A stretch of 64,000 nt of DNA from Clostridia bacterium (lineage in GTDB: Bacteria > Bacillota > Clostridia > Oscillospirales > CAG-272): assembly GCA_017462385.1 (NCBI GenBank), contig JAFTRE010000012.1, forward strand, positions 34,019 to 98,018. The letters are read 5' to 3'. Under the pieces are notes generated by a model, which made no database searches, was not told the origin of the DNA, and saw only the letters and a list, made by a program, of their open reading frames with translations. Numbering within the stretch: position 1 is the stretch's first letter; each line of letters starts with the position of its first letter. Positions 17,999-25,978 of the stretch are shown one piece after another. The position numbers were made by a program, and so were the translations under genes.

Positions 17999-19504
17999 TT
18001 ATTCAAAGCTCTCAACCAGATTATTGAGCAGTCTTTCGATAACGCGGCTTTGCGACGCAGCGGCGGTTGCCCAGCTTTGTCCCTCGATGCAGGTTCTTGA
18101 ATAGACCTCGCTCATTTTATTGAGGTTCTCGCCAAATATTCGACCAAGGTCAAACACGATGCCGTTGCGTATGAGGTCAAATGCCTGTGCGGTCTTGTCA
18201 TAGAGCGAATATTTATATTTCATATTGACCTCGAAAATAGCGGGCGTTGTCAGATTATAACCTTGCTCGGCAAGGCATTCGAGCACTGCGGTCGTCATTT
18301 CAGTCTTGTCGCAGTTTACCATTACCTCATACAGCGTAAAGGGGTTTCCTACGGTGGTGTAGTATTCGTCCTGATTCTCGTCATACATGGGAACCGGTAC
18401 AACGCCGTATTTGAAATCGGCGCTGTTGAGCCCCGAATCGTGGGCGCTGTCGGCTATGTAAATGCGGTTTTGAGCAAACAGGGAATTGCCATCGGCAAAA
18501 ATAGTGTAGGTGTTTTTGTTGTTATTTTCCGTGTAGCAATCACTTGTTCCGAACCATGCGGCGAGCTTTTCTGCAAGGTTTATTGCCTTTTCGGAGGTGT
18601 AATCGGGCGAGACGCGCAATTCGCCGTTAGCGTCCTTATCTATCCAGCTCATGCCGGCGGCAGAGTAGAATGAGTCGGCGTGATAGTAAAGCGTGGTAAG
18701 TCCGAAGGCGTCGCCGTAGCCCTTTTTGCCGTCGTTGTTCAGATCTTGATAGAGGTTTGCGGACATGGCTATCATTTTATCCAGAGTCCAGTCGTACGAA
18801 AGTGCCAGATCGGTAGGATCTTCCAGACCGAGATTGGTGATCATATCCATATTATAGTACACGCCGTACATGAAGTGCAGAGTGTTTGTGGATATGTCGC
18901 CCGAAATGAAATACATTTTATCTCCGATAGTGGCCGTGTCTACCATGCTGCTTGGCCACCATGGCTTGCTTGTGTCGATATAGCTGTCGTCAATGTCGGC
19001 AAGGTCCATTGCCATGCCCGCCGCCGCGACCACACCGCCGGTGCGGCTGTGTGAGGCGAGAATGTCATATTCCCGCTCGCCGGCATTGAAGCTGTTTTGA
19101 ACGTGCTTCAAAAAACCATCGCTGTTATTAACATTTCCGGGCTCGCCGATATATTTCAGCGTAACGCCGAGGTTTTCCTCTACATTTATATTGCGCTGAT
19201 ATATTGCATCGTTGACGTTATCTCCCGTTATGCCGTCGGCAAAGAACTCTGCACGCTCGACATCGTCCCAGTATAAAAAGGTTACGGTGTCATTGCCGAA
19301 ATCAAGCTCGTCGGGAATGCTTGAGGAGACGGAGTCCGGTTGTGTTTCGGCAGGGGATGACTCCGTTTCGCCTGAAGGAGTGTTATCGAAGGGGGCGGCT
19401 GTGGTGGTATCCTCTGTGTCATCCGAGGGTTGAGCACAGGCGACTGCCGTTATGCACATAAGGACGACGAGCATCATACAAACGATGCGAAGCTGAGTTT
19501 TCAT
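17999..19504 (-). CDS. Extracellular solute-binding lipoprotein, orphan
   Basis: A 501-residue lipoprotein: signal peptide with lipobox TAVAC (Cys23), an acidic Ser/Thr linker (about 25-60), then a two-lobed binding fold of the sugar-ABC-transporter type (FLYWDDVERAEFFADG, later WPSSMVDTATIGDKMYF and CLAEQGYN). No permease or ATPase genes are nearby, so it may serve a transporter encoded elsewhere. It follows the membrane protein at 19526-21244 by 21 nt and is probably cotranscribed. AAGAAGGA precedes the ATG. The ligand is not inferable, although carbohydrates are likely. Confidence 0.82.
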   Translation of the reverse strand: MKTQLRIVCMMLVVLMCITAVACAQPSDDTEDTTTAAPFDNTPSGETESSPAETQPDSVSSSIPDELDFGNDTVTFLYWDDVERAEFFADGITGDNVNDAIYQRNINVEENLGVTLKYIGEPGNVNNSDGFLKHVQNSFNAGEREYDILASHSRTGGVVAAAGMAMDLADIDDSYIDTSKPWWPSSMVDTATIGDKMYFISGDISTNTLHFMYGVYYNMDMITNLGLEDPTDLALSYDWTLDKMIAMSANLYQDLNNDGKKGYGDAFGLTTLYYHADSFYSAAGMSWIDKDANGELRVSPDYTSEKAINLAEKLAAWFGTSDCYTENNNKNTYTIFADGNSLFAQNRIYIADSAHDSGLNSADFKYGVVPVPMYDENQDEYYTTVGNPFTLYEVMVNCDKTEMTTAVLECLAEQGYNLTTPAIFEVNMKYKYSLYDKTAQAFDLIRNGIVFDLGRIFGENLNKMSEVYSRTCIEGQSWATAAASQSRVIERLLNNLVESFE

Positions 19505-19525
19505 ACTGATTTCCTTCTTTTATGG

Positions 19526-21244
19526 TTATTTATTTGTGTGTATAGCACTTCCGCCCATGAGTACTATCATTTTAACAGCATCGGCGGAGAATTGATTAGC
19601 CTTAACGGTAAGCGCTTTGTCCAGCATACCGCGCGCGAGCACCTTAACATGCTTGGTGCTCTTGGGCAACAAGCCCCTCTCGACCAGCGCGGCAACGTCT
19701 ACTGTATCTCCGTTTTGGAAATTGTCGCTAATGGTGTCGATGTTGATGATCTCGCAGGACTGCTTGACCCAAGCCTCCTCGGTTACCTCCTCAACGACAA
19801 GCGCCTCGGCGATTTCGTCTTCAAGCATGTTTTTGACCTCGTCGGCGCTGACGCCCTCGTGCTCGGCTACAACGGCGCGCAGCTTTTGTATGCGCTCGCC
19901 CGTTTCGGCATCCTCAATGACGATCTTGGTGGTCTGCGAGTTTTTGATAACGCTTTCTATGCCGTTTTTACAGCCTGATTTGGAGGCGTAAGCCTGCGAT
20001 GAAGCGATGATCTCATAGTTACCCGCTTTAAGACGGAAGCGGAACTTGCCCGCCTTGTCGGTGTATAGCTCAAATTTGGGCGCGCGCACTTTTTGCTCGG
20101 ATTCCTTTGTCAGATCATCGATATTTGCATCTGCGGCGTTGCGTGCCATGCTTTGAATGCCTTTTTTGCAGCTTGAAAGGGAATTGTAGGTCTCGGATGT
20201 GGTGATTATCTCGTGATTTGCCGCTTTGAGGTTGAACATATATCCGCCGTTGGCGGTCTTTTTGATGTAGTAGTAGCCGAGGTTTGGATCCTTTTCCGCC
20301 GCCGCAATGATAATGGGTGCAACCGGAGATGTGGGCTCGGGCTCGGGCTCGGGTTCTGACTCCAGTTCGGACTCCGGAGTTGTTTCCAGCACAACCGGTT
20401 CGGCAGGCTGTTCGGGAGGGGTTTCGTCTTGTTCGTCATTGGCTTTTTTCTTGCGACGAACGGTAATAACGATAACTATTATCAAAATTATGAGTATCAG
20501 CACGGCAAGTGCTATGCATAACCATAGCATATCAAATGGAAGTGCGTTTTGCTCATTCGGCGTTATGTTTTCCGTGCTACCGCTTGTGTTGAGCTGTACA
20601 TCATCGCCAAGTGTGCCGAACGCGCTGTCGTTGGAAACGGAGGTGTAGCCTTCGATGGCAAAGTTGCCGACAACACAACCCGCTATAGCGCCCTCATATT
20701 GGTTCTTGCAATCGGTGTATACCGATACATTGCAATTTTTTATGTAACAATCCTTTGAAACGGCGTTTGCATATCCAACGATGCCGCCGACATAATAACC
20801 GCCGCCGACATAGCTGTTTTTGAGATTGACATTTTCAATGTTACCGTCGACTATGTGACCGAACAACCCCTGAAAGCCGTTTTCGGCATTGCAATACAGA
20901 CCGCTGACGGTGTGCCCGTTACCGTTGAAGGTGCCGGAAAAGGGGAAGAATGTATTGCCTATAGGGGTCCACTCGGCGGGAGAGCCTGCTTCGGACCAGT
21001 TTCCGTTCTGATCAAATGTTCCTGCGTTGAGTGTGATATCGGCGGTGAGGCTTACAGTCACACCTTCCAGATTGTCTCCGCCGTTTACTTGCGCCGCGAG
21101 TGCGTACAGCTCATCCGTAGAGCCGATAAGAAGGGTGTCGCTGTCTGTCGCGGATATGATGACCGCACCGGACATGAGGATAAGTGCCGCAATCGTCAGT
21201 AGCACGAGGGTGCGGCTGATGGATCTGAAAAACTTTTTGGACAT
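19526..21244 (-). CDS. Membrane protein: external GLUG-like region, TM helix, two YegP (DUF1508) domains, L15-like C terminus
   Basis: A 572-residue modular protein. Residues 1-33 are a signal sequence. Residues 38-200 resemble beta-helix/GLUG repeats (GTFNGNGHTVSGLY, then YVGGIVGYAN). Residues 236-262 form one transmembrane helix ending in RRKKK, so the rest should be cytoplasmic. Then comes an acidic Pro/Glu stretch (272-308), two DUF1508/YegP repeats (about 322-370 and 390-438, each with FNLKAANHEII- or FRLKAGNYEII-like cores and a Cys-Lys-x-Gly-Ile turn), and residues 494-568 that match the C-terminal half of ribosomal protein uL15 (VKVLARGMLDKALTVKANQF). The role is unknown. It leads the orphan solute-binding gene. 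Confidence 0.78.
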   Translation of the reverse strand: MSKKFFRSISRTLVLLTIAALILMSGAVIISATDSDTLLIGSTDELYALAAQVNGGDNLEGVTVSLTADITLNAGTFDQNGNWSEAGSPAEWTPIGNTFFPFSGTFNGNGHTVSGLYCNAENGFQGLFGHIVDGNIENVNLKNSYVGGGYYVGGIVGYANAVSKDCYIKNCNVSVYTDCKNQYEGAIAGCVVGNFAIEGYTSVSNDSAFGTLGDDVQLNTSGSTENITPNEQNALPFDMLWLCIALAVLILIILIIVIVITVRRKKKANDEQDETPPEQPAEPVVLETTPESELESEPEPEPEPTSPVAPIIIAAAEKDPNLGYYYIKKTANGGYMFNLKAANHEIITTSETYNSLSSCKKGIQSMARNAADANIDDLTKESEQKVRAPKFELYTDKAGKFRFRLKAGNYEIIASSQAYASKSGCKNGIESVIKNSQTTKIVIEDAETGERIQKLRAVVAEHEGVSADEVKNMLEDEIAEALVVEEVTEEAWVKQSCEIINIDTISDNFQNGDTVDVAALVERGLLPKSTKHVKVLARGMLDKALTVKANQFSADAVKMIVLMGGSAIHTNK

Positions 21245-21280
21245 GGATTATCCCAACCTTTCTTTAAAATTACTAAATAT

Positions 21281-21309
21281 ATTGTACCATACGAAAAAAA
21301 CAAAATCAA
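21281..21309 (-). promoter_or_regulatory. Sigma-A promoter of the L15-like membrane protein operon
   Basis: Minus strand TTGATT (21304-21309), 17-nt spacer, TACAAT (21281-21286), about 37 nt before the ATG at 21244. Confidence 0.6.
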
Positions 21310-21410
21310 TAATTTATATAAAAATAATGTAATTTAAAGTAAAATATTTTTTGCGATTCATATAAAATACTACTTGCGATAATGATTTTTTATTAAAAAT
21401 GCAAACCCTA

Positions 21411-21439
21411 TTGCCAAATGATGAAAAAAAGTGTATAAT
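21411..21439 (+). promoter_or_regulatory. Sigma-A promoter of FAD oxidoreductase copy 2
   Basis: TTGCCA (21411-21416), 17-nt spacer, TATAAT (21434-21439). The segment from -35 to -10 (TTGNCAAAT and AGTGTATAAT) resembles the AraC-gene promoter at 14129-14156. Confidence 0.65.
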
Positions 21440-21477
21440 GAAATTAATTATGAACATTTGGAAAGGATCATGAACAC

Positions 21478-23334
21478 ATGAAAAGAACAGCAGAGCGATT
21501 TTCCGAAAAAAAATATGACCTTGTCGTCGTAGGCGGCGGCATGGCGGGACTTTGCGCCGCTATGTCTGCGGCTCGTCACGGCAGCCATGTGGCACTTGTA
21601 CATGCGCGCCCAGTGCTCGGTGGTAACGCGTCCAGCGAGATACGCATTCACATCTCGGGTGCTGACCAGAGCTTGCGTCAGCCTCAATATGCGGAGACGG
21701 GTCTTATTTATGAGTTGATGCTCGAAAACAAGGCAAGAAACGATTATTTTAACTATTCCATTTGGGATATGATCCTGTTTGAAAAAGCAAAGAACGAAAA
21801 GTTGCTTGATCTGTATCTTAACACCGCTATGTACGACTGCGAGACCGAGGGAAATCGCATTACCGCTGTTCTGGCGTTCCAGCAGACTACAGAGATGCGT
21901 ATACGCTTTGTCGCACCGCTCTTTATCGATGCAACAGGTAACGGTACGCTTGGTTATTATGCAGGCGCAGAGTACAGACAGGGAAGTGAGTCCCGCGATG
22001 AATTCGGCGAGCCGCACGCGCCCGAGAAAGCCAACAACGAGCGCATGGGTAACACCATTCTCATGAAAGCTGTTGACATGGGTCATCCCGTCAAGTTCAC
22101 ACCCCCTTCTTTTGCCAAAACACTGAATGAGGATCAGCTTAAATACCGTATGCACTGTGCAAAGCATACAATCGACCCCAGCATGGCCCCCGATCCTCAG
22201 GAGTGGCTGAGACTTTCGGGTACAAGCTGCCGCGGCGTTGATTACGGTTATTGGTGGCTGGAGCTTATGGGGGAAGAGGATGATATCATTCCCGACTTTG
22301 AAAATATACGTGATGACCTTATGGCATATGCTTACGGCTTGTGGGATCACATAAAGAACGGTGGCGACCACGGCGCTGAGAATTACGCGCTTGAATGGGT
22401 AGGCGCACTGCCCGGTATGCGTGAGAGCCGCAGACTTATCGGCGATTATATATTCAACGAGTGCGACGTGCTAGAACACAGAAAGTTTGATGACGCTGTT
22501 GCATACGGCGGCTGGTGCGTTGACTTGCACGCCCCTCACGGTCTGCTCGACTACGATCTGCTTCCCAGCGATTGCTATCACTTCAAGGGCATATACACCA
22601 TTCCTTACCGCTCTTACTACTCCAAGAATATAGATAACCTCTACCTCGCCGGTCGTGATATCAGTACCTCCAAGATGGGACTTGCAAGTACACGTATTAT
22701 CGGTTGTTGTGCCGTCGGCGGTCAGGCTGTCGGAACTGCGGCTGCACTTTGCAAAAAGTACGGATATACTTCGACTCGCGAGCTTGCTCCTCATATCGGA
22801 GAGCTTCAGCAGATACTGATGAAAGATGACGCATTCCTGCCCGGTTTTGTCAACGAGGATGCCGCGGACTTTGCCCGTTCAGCTAAATTCACCGCTACCT
22901 CGTATGTCAAGGGCGGCGAGCCTTGCAACGTTATTGACGGTATTTCCCGCCGACTTGACGACGATACTCATGCATGGGTCTCCGACGGTATTGCTGAGGG
23001 AGGCGAAACACTTACAATGAGCCTCGATAAGGTAAGCACGCTGTCTCAGCTGCGCCTCACATTTGACTCCGATTTCGCATATCCCATCAGAGTTACCATG
23101 GCGCATAACCGCCAGGTTCAGCAGAGAATAGGTGTTCCCGCGGAACTGGTCAAGGATTACACCGTTACGCTCAAGAAGGGCGGCGAGGTTGTTCGTACCG
23201 TTGAAGTCAAAGATAACTATCAGCGTCTCAATGTGCTTGATTTCGAGCCCACGGAGTGCGACAGCGTCGAGATACATATCAGCGCTACCAACGGCGCAGA
23301 CAAGATCACTGTATTCGAAGTAAGAGCATATTGA
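21478..23334 (+). CDS. FAD-dependent oxidoreductase (FAD_oxidored family), copy 2
   Basis: A 618-residue paralogue of the gene at 12263-14080. The N-terminal FAD motif is DLVVVGGGMAGLCAAMSAA at about residues 14-32, followed by LGGNASSEIRIHISGA. It shares GLWDHIKNGGDHGAEN, the PGMRESRR block and YSKNIDNLYLAGRDIS with copy 1, then a beta-rich C-terminal region of about 150 residues. GAAAGGA at 21461-21467 fixes the ATG at 21478. The following lipoprotein gene starts 46 nt later and may be cotranscribed. The substrate is unknown; carbohydrate or glycoside oxidation is only a guess. Confidence 0.85.
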   Translation: MKRTAERFSEKKYDLVVVGGGMAGLCAAMSAARHGSHVALVHARPVLGGNASSEIRIHISGADQSLRQPQYAETGLIYELMLENKARNDYFNYSIWDMILFEKAKNEKLLDLYLNTAMYDCETEGNRITAVLAFQQTTEMRIRFVAPLFIDATGNGTLGYYAGAEYRQGSESRDEFGEPHAPEKANNERMGNTILMKAVDMGHPVKFTPPSFAKTLNEDQLKYRMHCAKHTIDPSMAPDPQEWLRLSGTSCRGVDYGYWWLELMGEEDDIIPDFENIRDDLMAYAYGLWDHIKNGGDHGAENYALEWVGALPGMRESRRLIGDYIFNECDVLEHRKFDDAVAYGGWCVDLHAPHGLLDYDLLPSDCYHFKGIYTIPYRSYYSKNIDNLYLAGRDISTSKMGLASTRIIGCCAVGGQAVGTAAALCKKYGYTSTRELAPHIGELQQILMKDDAFLPGFVNEDAADFARSAKFTATSYVKGGEPCNVIDGISRRLDDDTHAWVSDGIAEGGETLTMSLDKVSTLSQLRLTFDSDFAYPIRVTMAHNRQVQQRIGVPAELVKDYTVTLKKGGEVVRTVEVKDNYQRLNVLDFEPTECDSVEIHISATNGADKITVFEVRAY

Positions 23335-23380
23335 TCGCTCTTGCACGATGACATTGCGATCACGGAGGCGAAGACTTAAT

Positions 23381-24769
23381 ATGAAATTTGGGATAAAATT
23401 TGTGCTTGTGATTCTGTTGGTGCTGATGGTGATGCAACTCGTTGCGTGCGGTAAGGGCGGTGAAGTGGGCGATACCACCTCCGGCATTGCCGATACAACG
23501 ACCGCAGTTCCGGGCGACAGTACAAGTCATAAAGATACGGAGGAGTCGACGACAGAGGCGCAAACAACTACAGCCGCACCTGTCATCGCGGAAAAATATA
23601 AGGTGTTGAATTACAGCGATTTTAAGGCGATGTGGTTGTCGCAGTACGACCTGTCGAGTATTTACTGTTCCGGCTCATCTCAGCGCAGTGAGCAGAGCTT
23701 TACTTCTTATATGAAAACGATACTGTCCAATGTAAAAGGGCTTGGTATCAACACTGTGATCGTTCAGGTGCGCCCGTTTGCCGATTCAATGTATCCGTCG
23801 GAATATTACCCCATGAGCAGTATGGTCGTGGGCAGCTACGGCAAAGAGGCGACTTATGATCCGTTTGCCATAATTGTTGAGGAGGCGCATGCGCAGGGGC
23901 TTTCGGTTCAGGCATGGATAAATCCCATGCGTGCAATGCTTGACACCGAGATATCCCGTGTGGATGATAAGTATCCCATCAAGCAGTGGTATAACGATCC
24001 CGCAACCAAGGGAAAATATGTTGTAAAGAGCTCAACACGTTGGTATCTCAATGTGGCGTACGACGAGGTCAGACAACTGATCATCGATGGCGCGCGTGAG
24101 ATAATAGAGAATTATGATGTAGACGGACTGCATATGGACGACTATTTCTATCCCACCACCGATGCTTCGTTCGACTCAGCGGCATATGCCGAATATGTTC
24201 GCGGCGGCGGAAAACTCAGCCTTGCCGATTGGAGACGTGAACAGCTCAATAAGCTGGTGTCGGGACTGTGGAGTATGGTCAAAGAGCATGACAGCGATAT
24301 ACTGTTCGGCATCAGTCCGGCAGGCAACTTCAACACGGTCTACAACAGCCAGTATGCGGATATATATACTTGGTGTGCCAAAGAAGGATATATCGATTAT
24401 ATATGCCCGCAGGTCTATTTTGGCTTTGAGCACGGATCCTGCGACTTTGTCAAGGTCTCGACCACTTATCAAAATATGATAAAAACAGACAAAGTAAAGC
24501 TTATTATCGGTATGACTCTTGGTAAGGCGCTCAGCGGCTCGCAGGGAACAGAGGATAAGTATGCGGGCACAGGTAAGCGCGAATGGATAGAAAATCAGGA
24601 TATACTTTTGCGCGGCCTTGAATATACCAAACAGCTTCCCAAATGTGCCGGTGTGGCGTATTTTTGCTACCAATATTTCTATAACCCGACATCGGGTGCG
24701 GCGATTCCCGGAACAAAGGCGGAACGCGATAATTTCTTGCCGTTGCTTCAGACTATAAGCTGGCAGTAA
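23381..24769 (+). CDS. GHL10-family (DUF187/YngK-like) glycosidase-like lipoprotein
   Basis: A 462-residue surface lipoprotein: signal peptide with lipobox LVAC (Cys about 23), a Thr-rich linker (30-70), then a TIM-barrel of the GHL10/DUF187 type. Signature stretches are KAMWLSQYDL, GINTVIVQVRPFADSMY, VQAWINPMRAM, and DGLHMDDYFYPT, with the acidic residues expected of the active site. The start at 23381 is chosen because GGAGG lies at 23364-23368 and the signal peptide begins there; an in-frame ATG at 23348 lacks a site. Family members act on cell-wall or polysaccharide material. Substrate unproven. Confidence 0.85.
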   Translation: MKFGIKFVLVILLVLMVMQLVACGKGGEVGDTTSGIADTTTAVPGDSTSHKDTEESTTEAQTTTAAPVIAEKYKVLNYSDFKAMWLSQYDLSSIYCSGSSQRSEQSFTSYMKTILSNVKGLGINTVIVQVRPFADSMYPSEYYPMSSMVVGSYGKEATYDPFAIIVEEAHAQGLSVQAWINPMRAMLDTEISRVDDKYPIKQWYNDPATKGKYVVKSSTRWYLNVAYDEVRQLIIDGAREIIENYDVDGLHMDDYFYPTTDASFDSAAYAEYVRGGGKLSLADWRREQLNKLVSGLWSMVKEHDSDILFGISPAGNFNTVYNSQYADIYTWCAKEGYIDYICPQVYFGFEHGSCDFVKVSTTYQNMIKTDKVKLIIGMTLGKALSGSQGTEDKYAGTGKREWIENQDILLRGLEYTKQLPKCAGVAYFCYQYFYNPTSGAAIPGTKAERDNFLPLLQTISWQ

Positions 24770-24796
24770 TAAACTATTATAATAAAACGTTACTAA

Positions 24797-24834
24797 AACA
24801 TCAAAACCCCGCCTATCGGCGGGGTTTTGATGTT
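24797..24834. terminator. Bidirectional intrinsic terminator
   Basis: A 17-bp perfect stem (24797-24813 with 24818-24834), GC core CCCCGCC, 4-nt loop. It separates the GHL10 gene from the converging gene at 24844. Confidence 0.88.
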
Positions 24835-24843
24835 TCTGCATGT

Positions 24844-25551
24844 TTATAAGAAAAATATCGTACCTACATCAAGCAGGTCGCCGTCTCCGAGAGAGACGAC
24901 ATTTTTGCCGTGCTCGGTGCAAAATGTGCGTATGGCAACAGCATCTGGGTGCCAGTCGATGTTTCCGCAAAAATAAACAGTATTGCCGCAACACCCCGAT
25001 GCACCGCCGATAAAGCCCGTGTCATAGCCGTCAAGCCGGACATGTCCGGGCGTTATTTTCAAAGTATTTATGCCGTGCTTTCGGGCGGCATCGGCAATGC
25101 CTGTGTCTGCGGTGATTATAGTGTTGTCGTCTACAATACAGGTAGAACATTTTGCGTATCCCTGCCGCATATCAACAAATTTCGAGCTTGTGTCGGAGCA
25201 TATTTTTAAAATGTGATGCGAAACGGCATCCTTGCGCCCTAATATATGTGTTCCGACACAGGCGACATTGAACAGCACATCGCGAGGATATTTGTCCGCA
25301 ACAGTTTCGTCCGAAAGAACGAGGTTGAGTCCTGCCACTGAGGCTATTCGGTCGAGTTCTTTTTGAGCGAGTAGGTAATAATCGCGGTGTGTCAACAGCA
25401 CCCCATTGCGGATAAATATCAGCATGTCAGGGTGTGACGCAACAGGCGTGGGGAGTTGTGGAAACGGAGGGAGGGGAATGATGTCAAATCCTCGGCGTGA
25501 TAGCTCCGCGCAACATGCGGCGGGCATTCTTATATCTGTGATAGCCGTCAT
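24844..25551 (-). CDS. Conserved protein, probably of the DUF6873 / guanidino-group-modifying fold
   Basis: A 235-residue soluble protein. Repeated blocks such as CVGTHILGRKDAVSHHIL, TIITADTGIADAARKHG and GFIGGASGCCGNTVYFCGN, with conserved Asp, His and Cys, resemble the propeller of arginine-deiminase-like (GME) enzymes; I believe this is the family annotated DUF6873 in Clostridia. The ATG at 25551 follows GAAAGGT; the open frame reaches 25626 but enters the rpmB terminator. The Cys-rich GCCGN could hold a nucleophile. The reaction is unknown. Confidence 0.65.
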   Translation of the reverse strand: MTAITDIRMPAACCAELSRRGFDIIPLPPFPQLPTPVASHPDMLIFIRNGVLLTHRDYYLLAQKELDRIASVAGLNLVLSDETVADKYPRDVLFNVACVGTHILGRKDAVSHHILKICSDTSSKFVDMRQGYAKCSTCIVDDNTIITADTGIADAARKHGINTLKITPGHVRLDGYDTGFIGGASGCCGNTVYFCGNIDWHPDAVAIRTFCTEHGKNVVSLGDGDLLDVGTIFFL

Positions 25552-25584
25552 ATTTAAAGTTACCTTTCGGAGAGCACAAAGAAA

Positions 25585-25606
25585 GGCAGACACATTCATG
25601 TCTGCC
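25585..25606 (-). terminator. Terminator after rpmB
   Basis: Stem GGCAGACA / TGTCTGCC (25585-25592 and 25599-25606) with a 6-nt loop. On the minus strand it runs into TTTCTTTG. It stands between rpmB and the downstream gene at 25551. Confidence 0.65.
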
Positions 25607-25626
25607 GACTTTGGCATAAACCTCAA

Positions 25627-25812
25627 TTAAGCGCGGGTTATCTTGCCCGAGCGCATGCAACGGGAGCAAACGGTGACGGTCTTGGGTGTTCCGTCAACGA
25701 CAGCCTTTACCTTGCGAATATTGGGTTTCCATGCTCTGTTTGTTCTGCGGTGTGAGTGAGAAACGTTCTGACCGAAGGTAACGCCCTTTCCGCAAACGCA
25801 ACATTTTGCCAT
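25627..25812 (-). CDS. rpmB: 50S ribosomal protein bL28
   Basis: A 61-residue large-subunit protein. The start MAKCCVCGKGVTFGQNVSHS and the later CSRCMRSGKITRA provide two CxxC pairs, the zinc-binding form of L28. The body SHRRTNRAWKPNIRKVK is typical. The ATG at 25812 is preceded by AGGAGG (25821-25826). It is a single-gene unit with its own promoter (25884-25912) and terminator. Confidence 0.97.
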   Translation of the reverse strand: MAKCCVCGKGVTFGQNVSHSHRRTNRAWKPNIRKVKAVVDGTPKTVTVCSRCMRSGKITRA

Positions 25813-25883
25813 TCCTGACACCTCCTAATTGCACACAAAGTGTACTTTTATTGATAAATATTATTATTCGAGCAACATTTTTT

Positions 25884-25912
25884 ATTATAGCATACAAATC
25901 TTTAAATTGCAA
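25884..25912 (-). promoter_or_regulatory. Sigma-A promoter of rpmB
   Basis: Minus strand TTGCAA (25907-25912), 17-nt spacer, TATAAT (25884-25889), leaving a leader of about 65 nt. Confidence 0.7.
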
Positions 25913-25978
25913 GAGTTTTTTGAAAAAAAGCTGACAGCAAACGATAAAAAATTGAAATTTTGGCGTTGTAAGCCTTAT

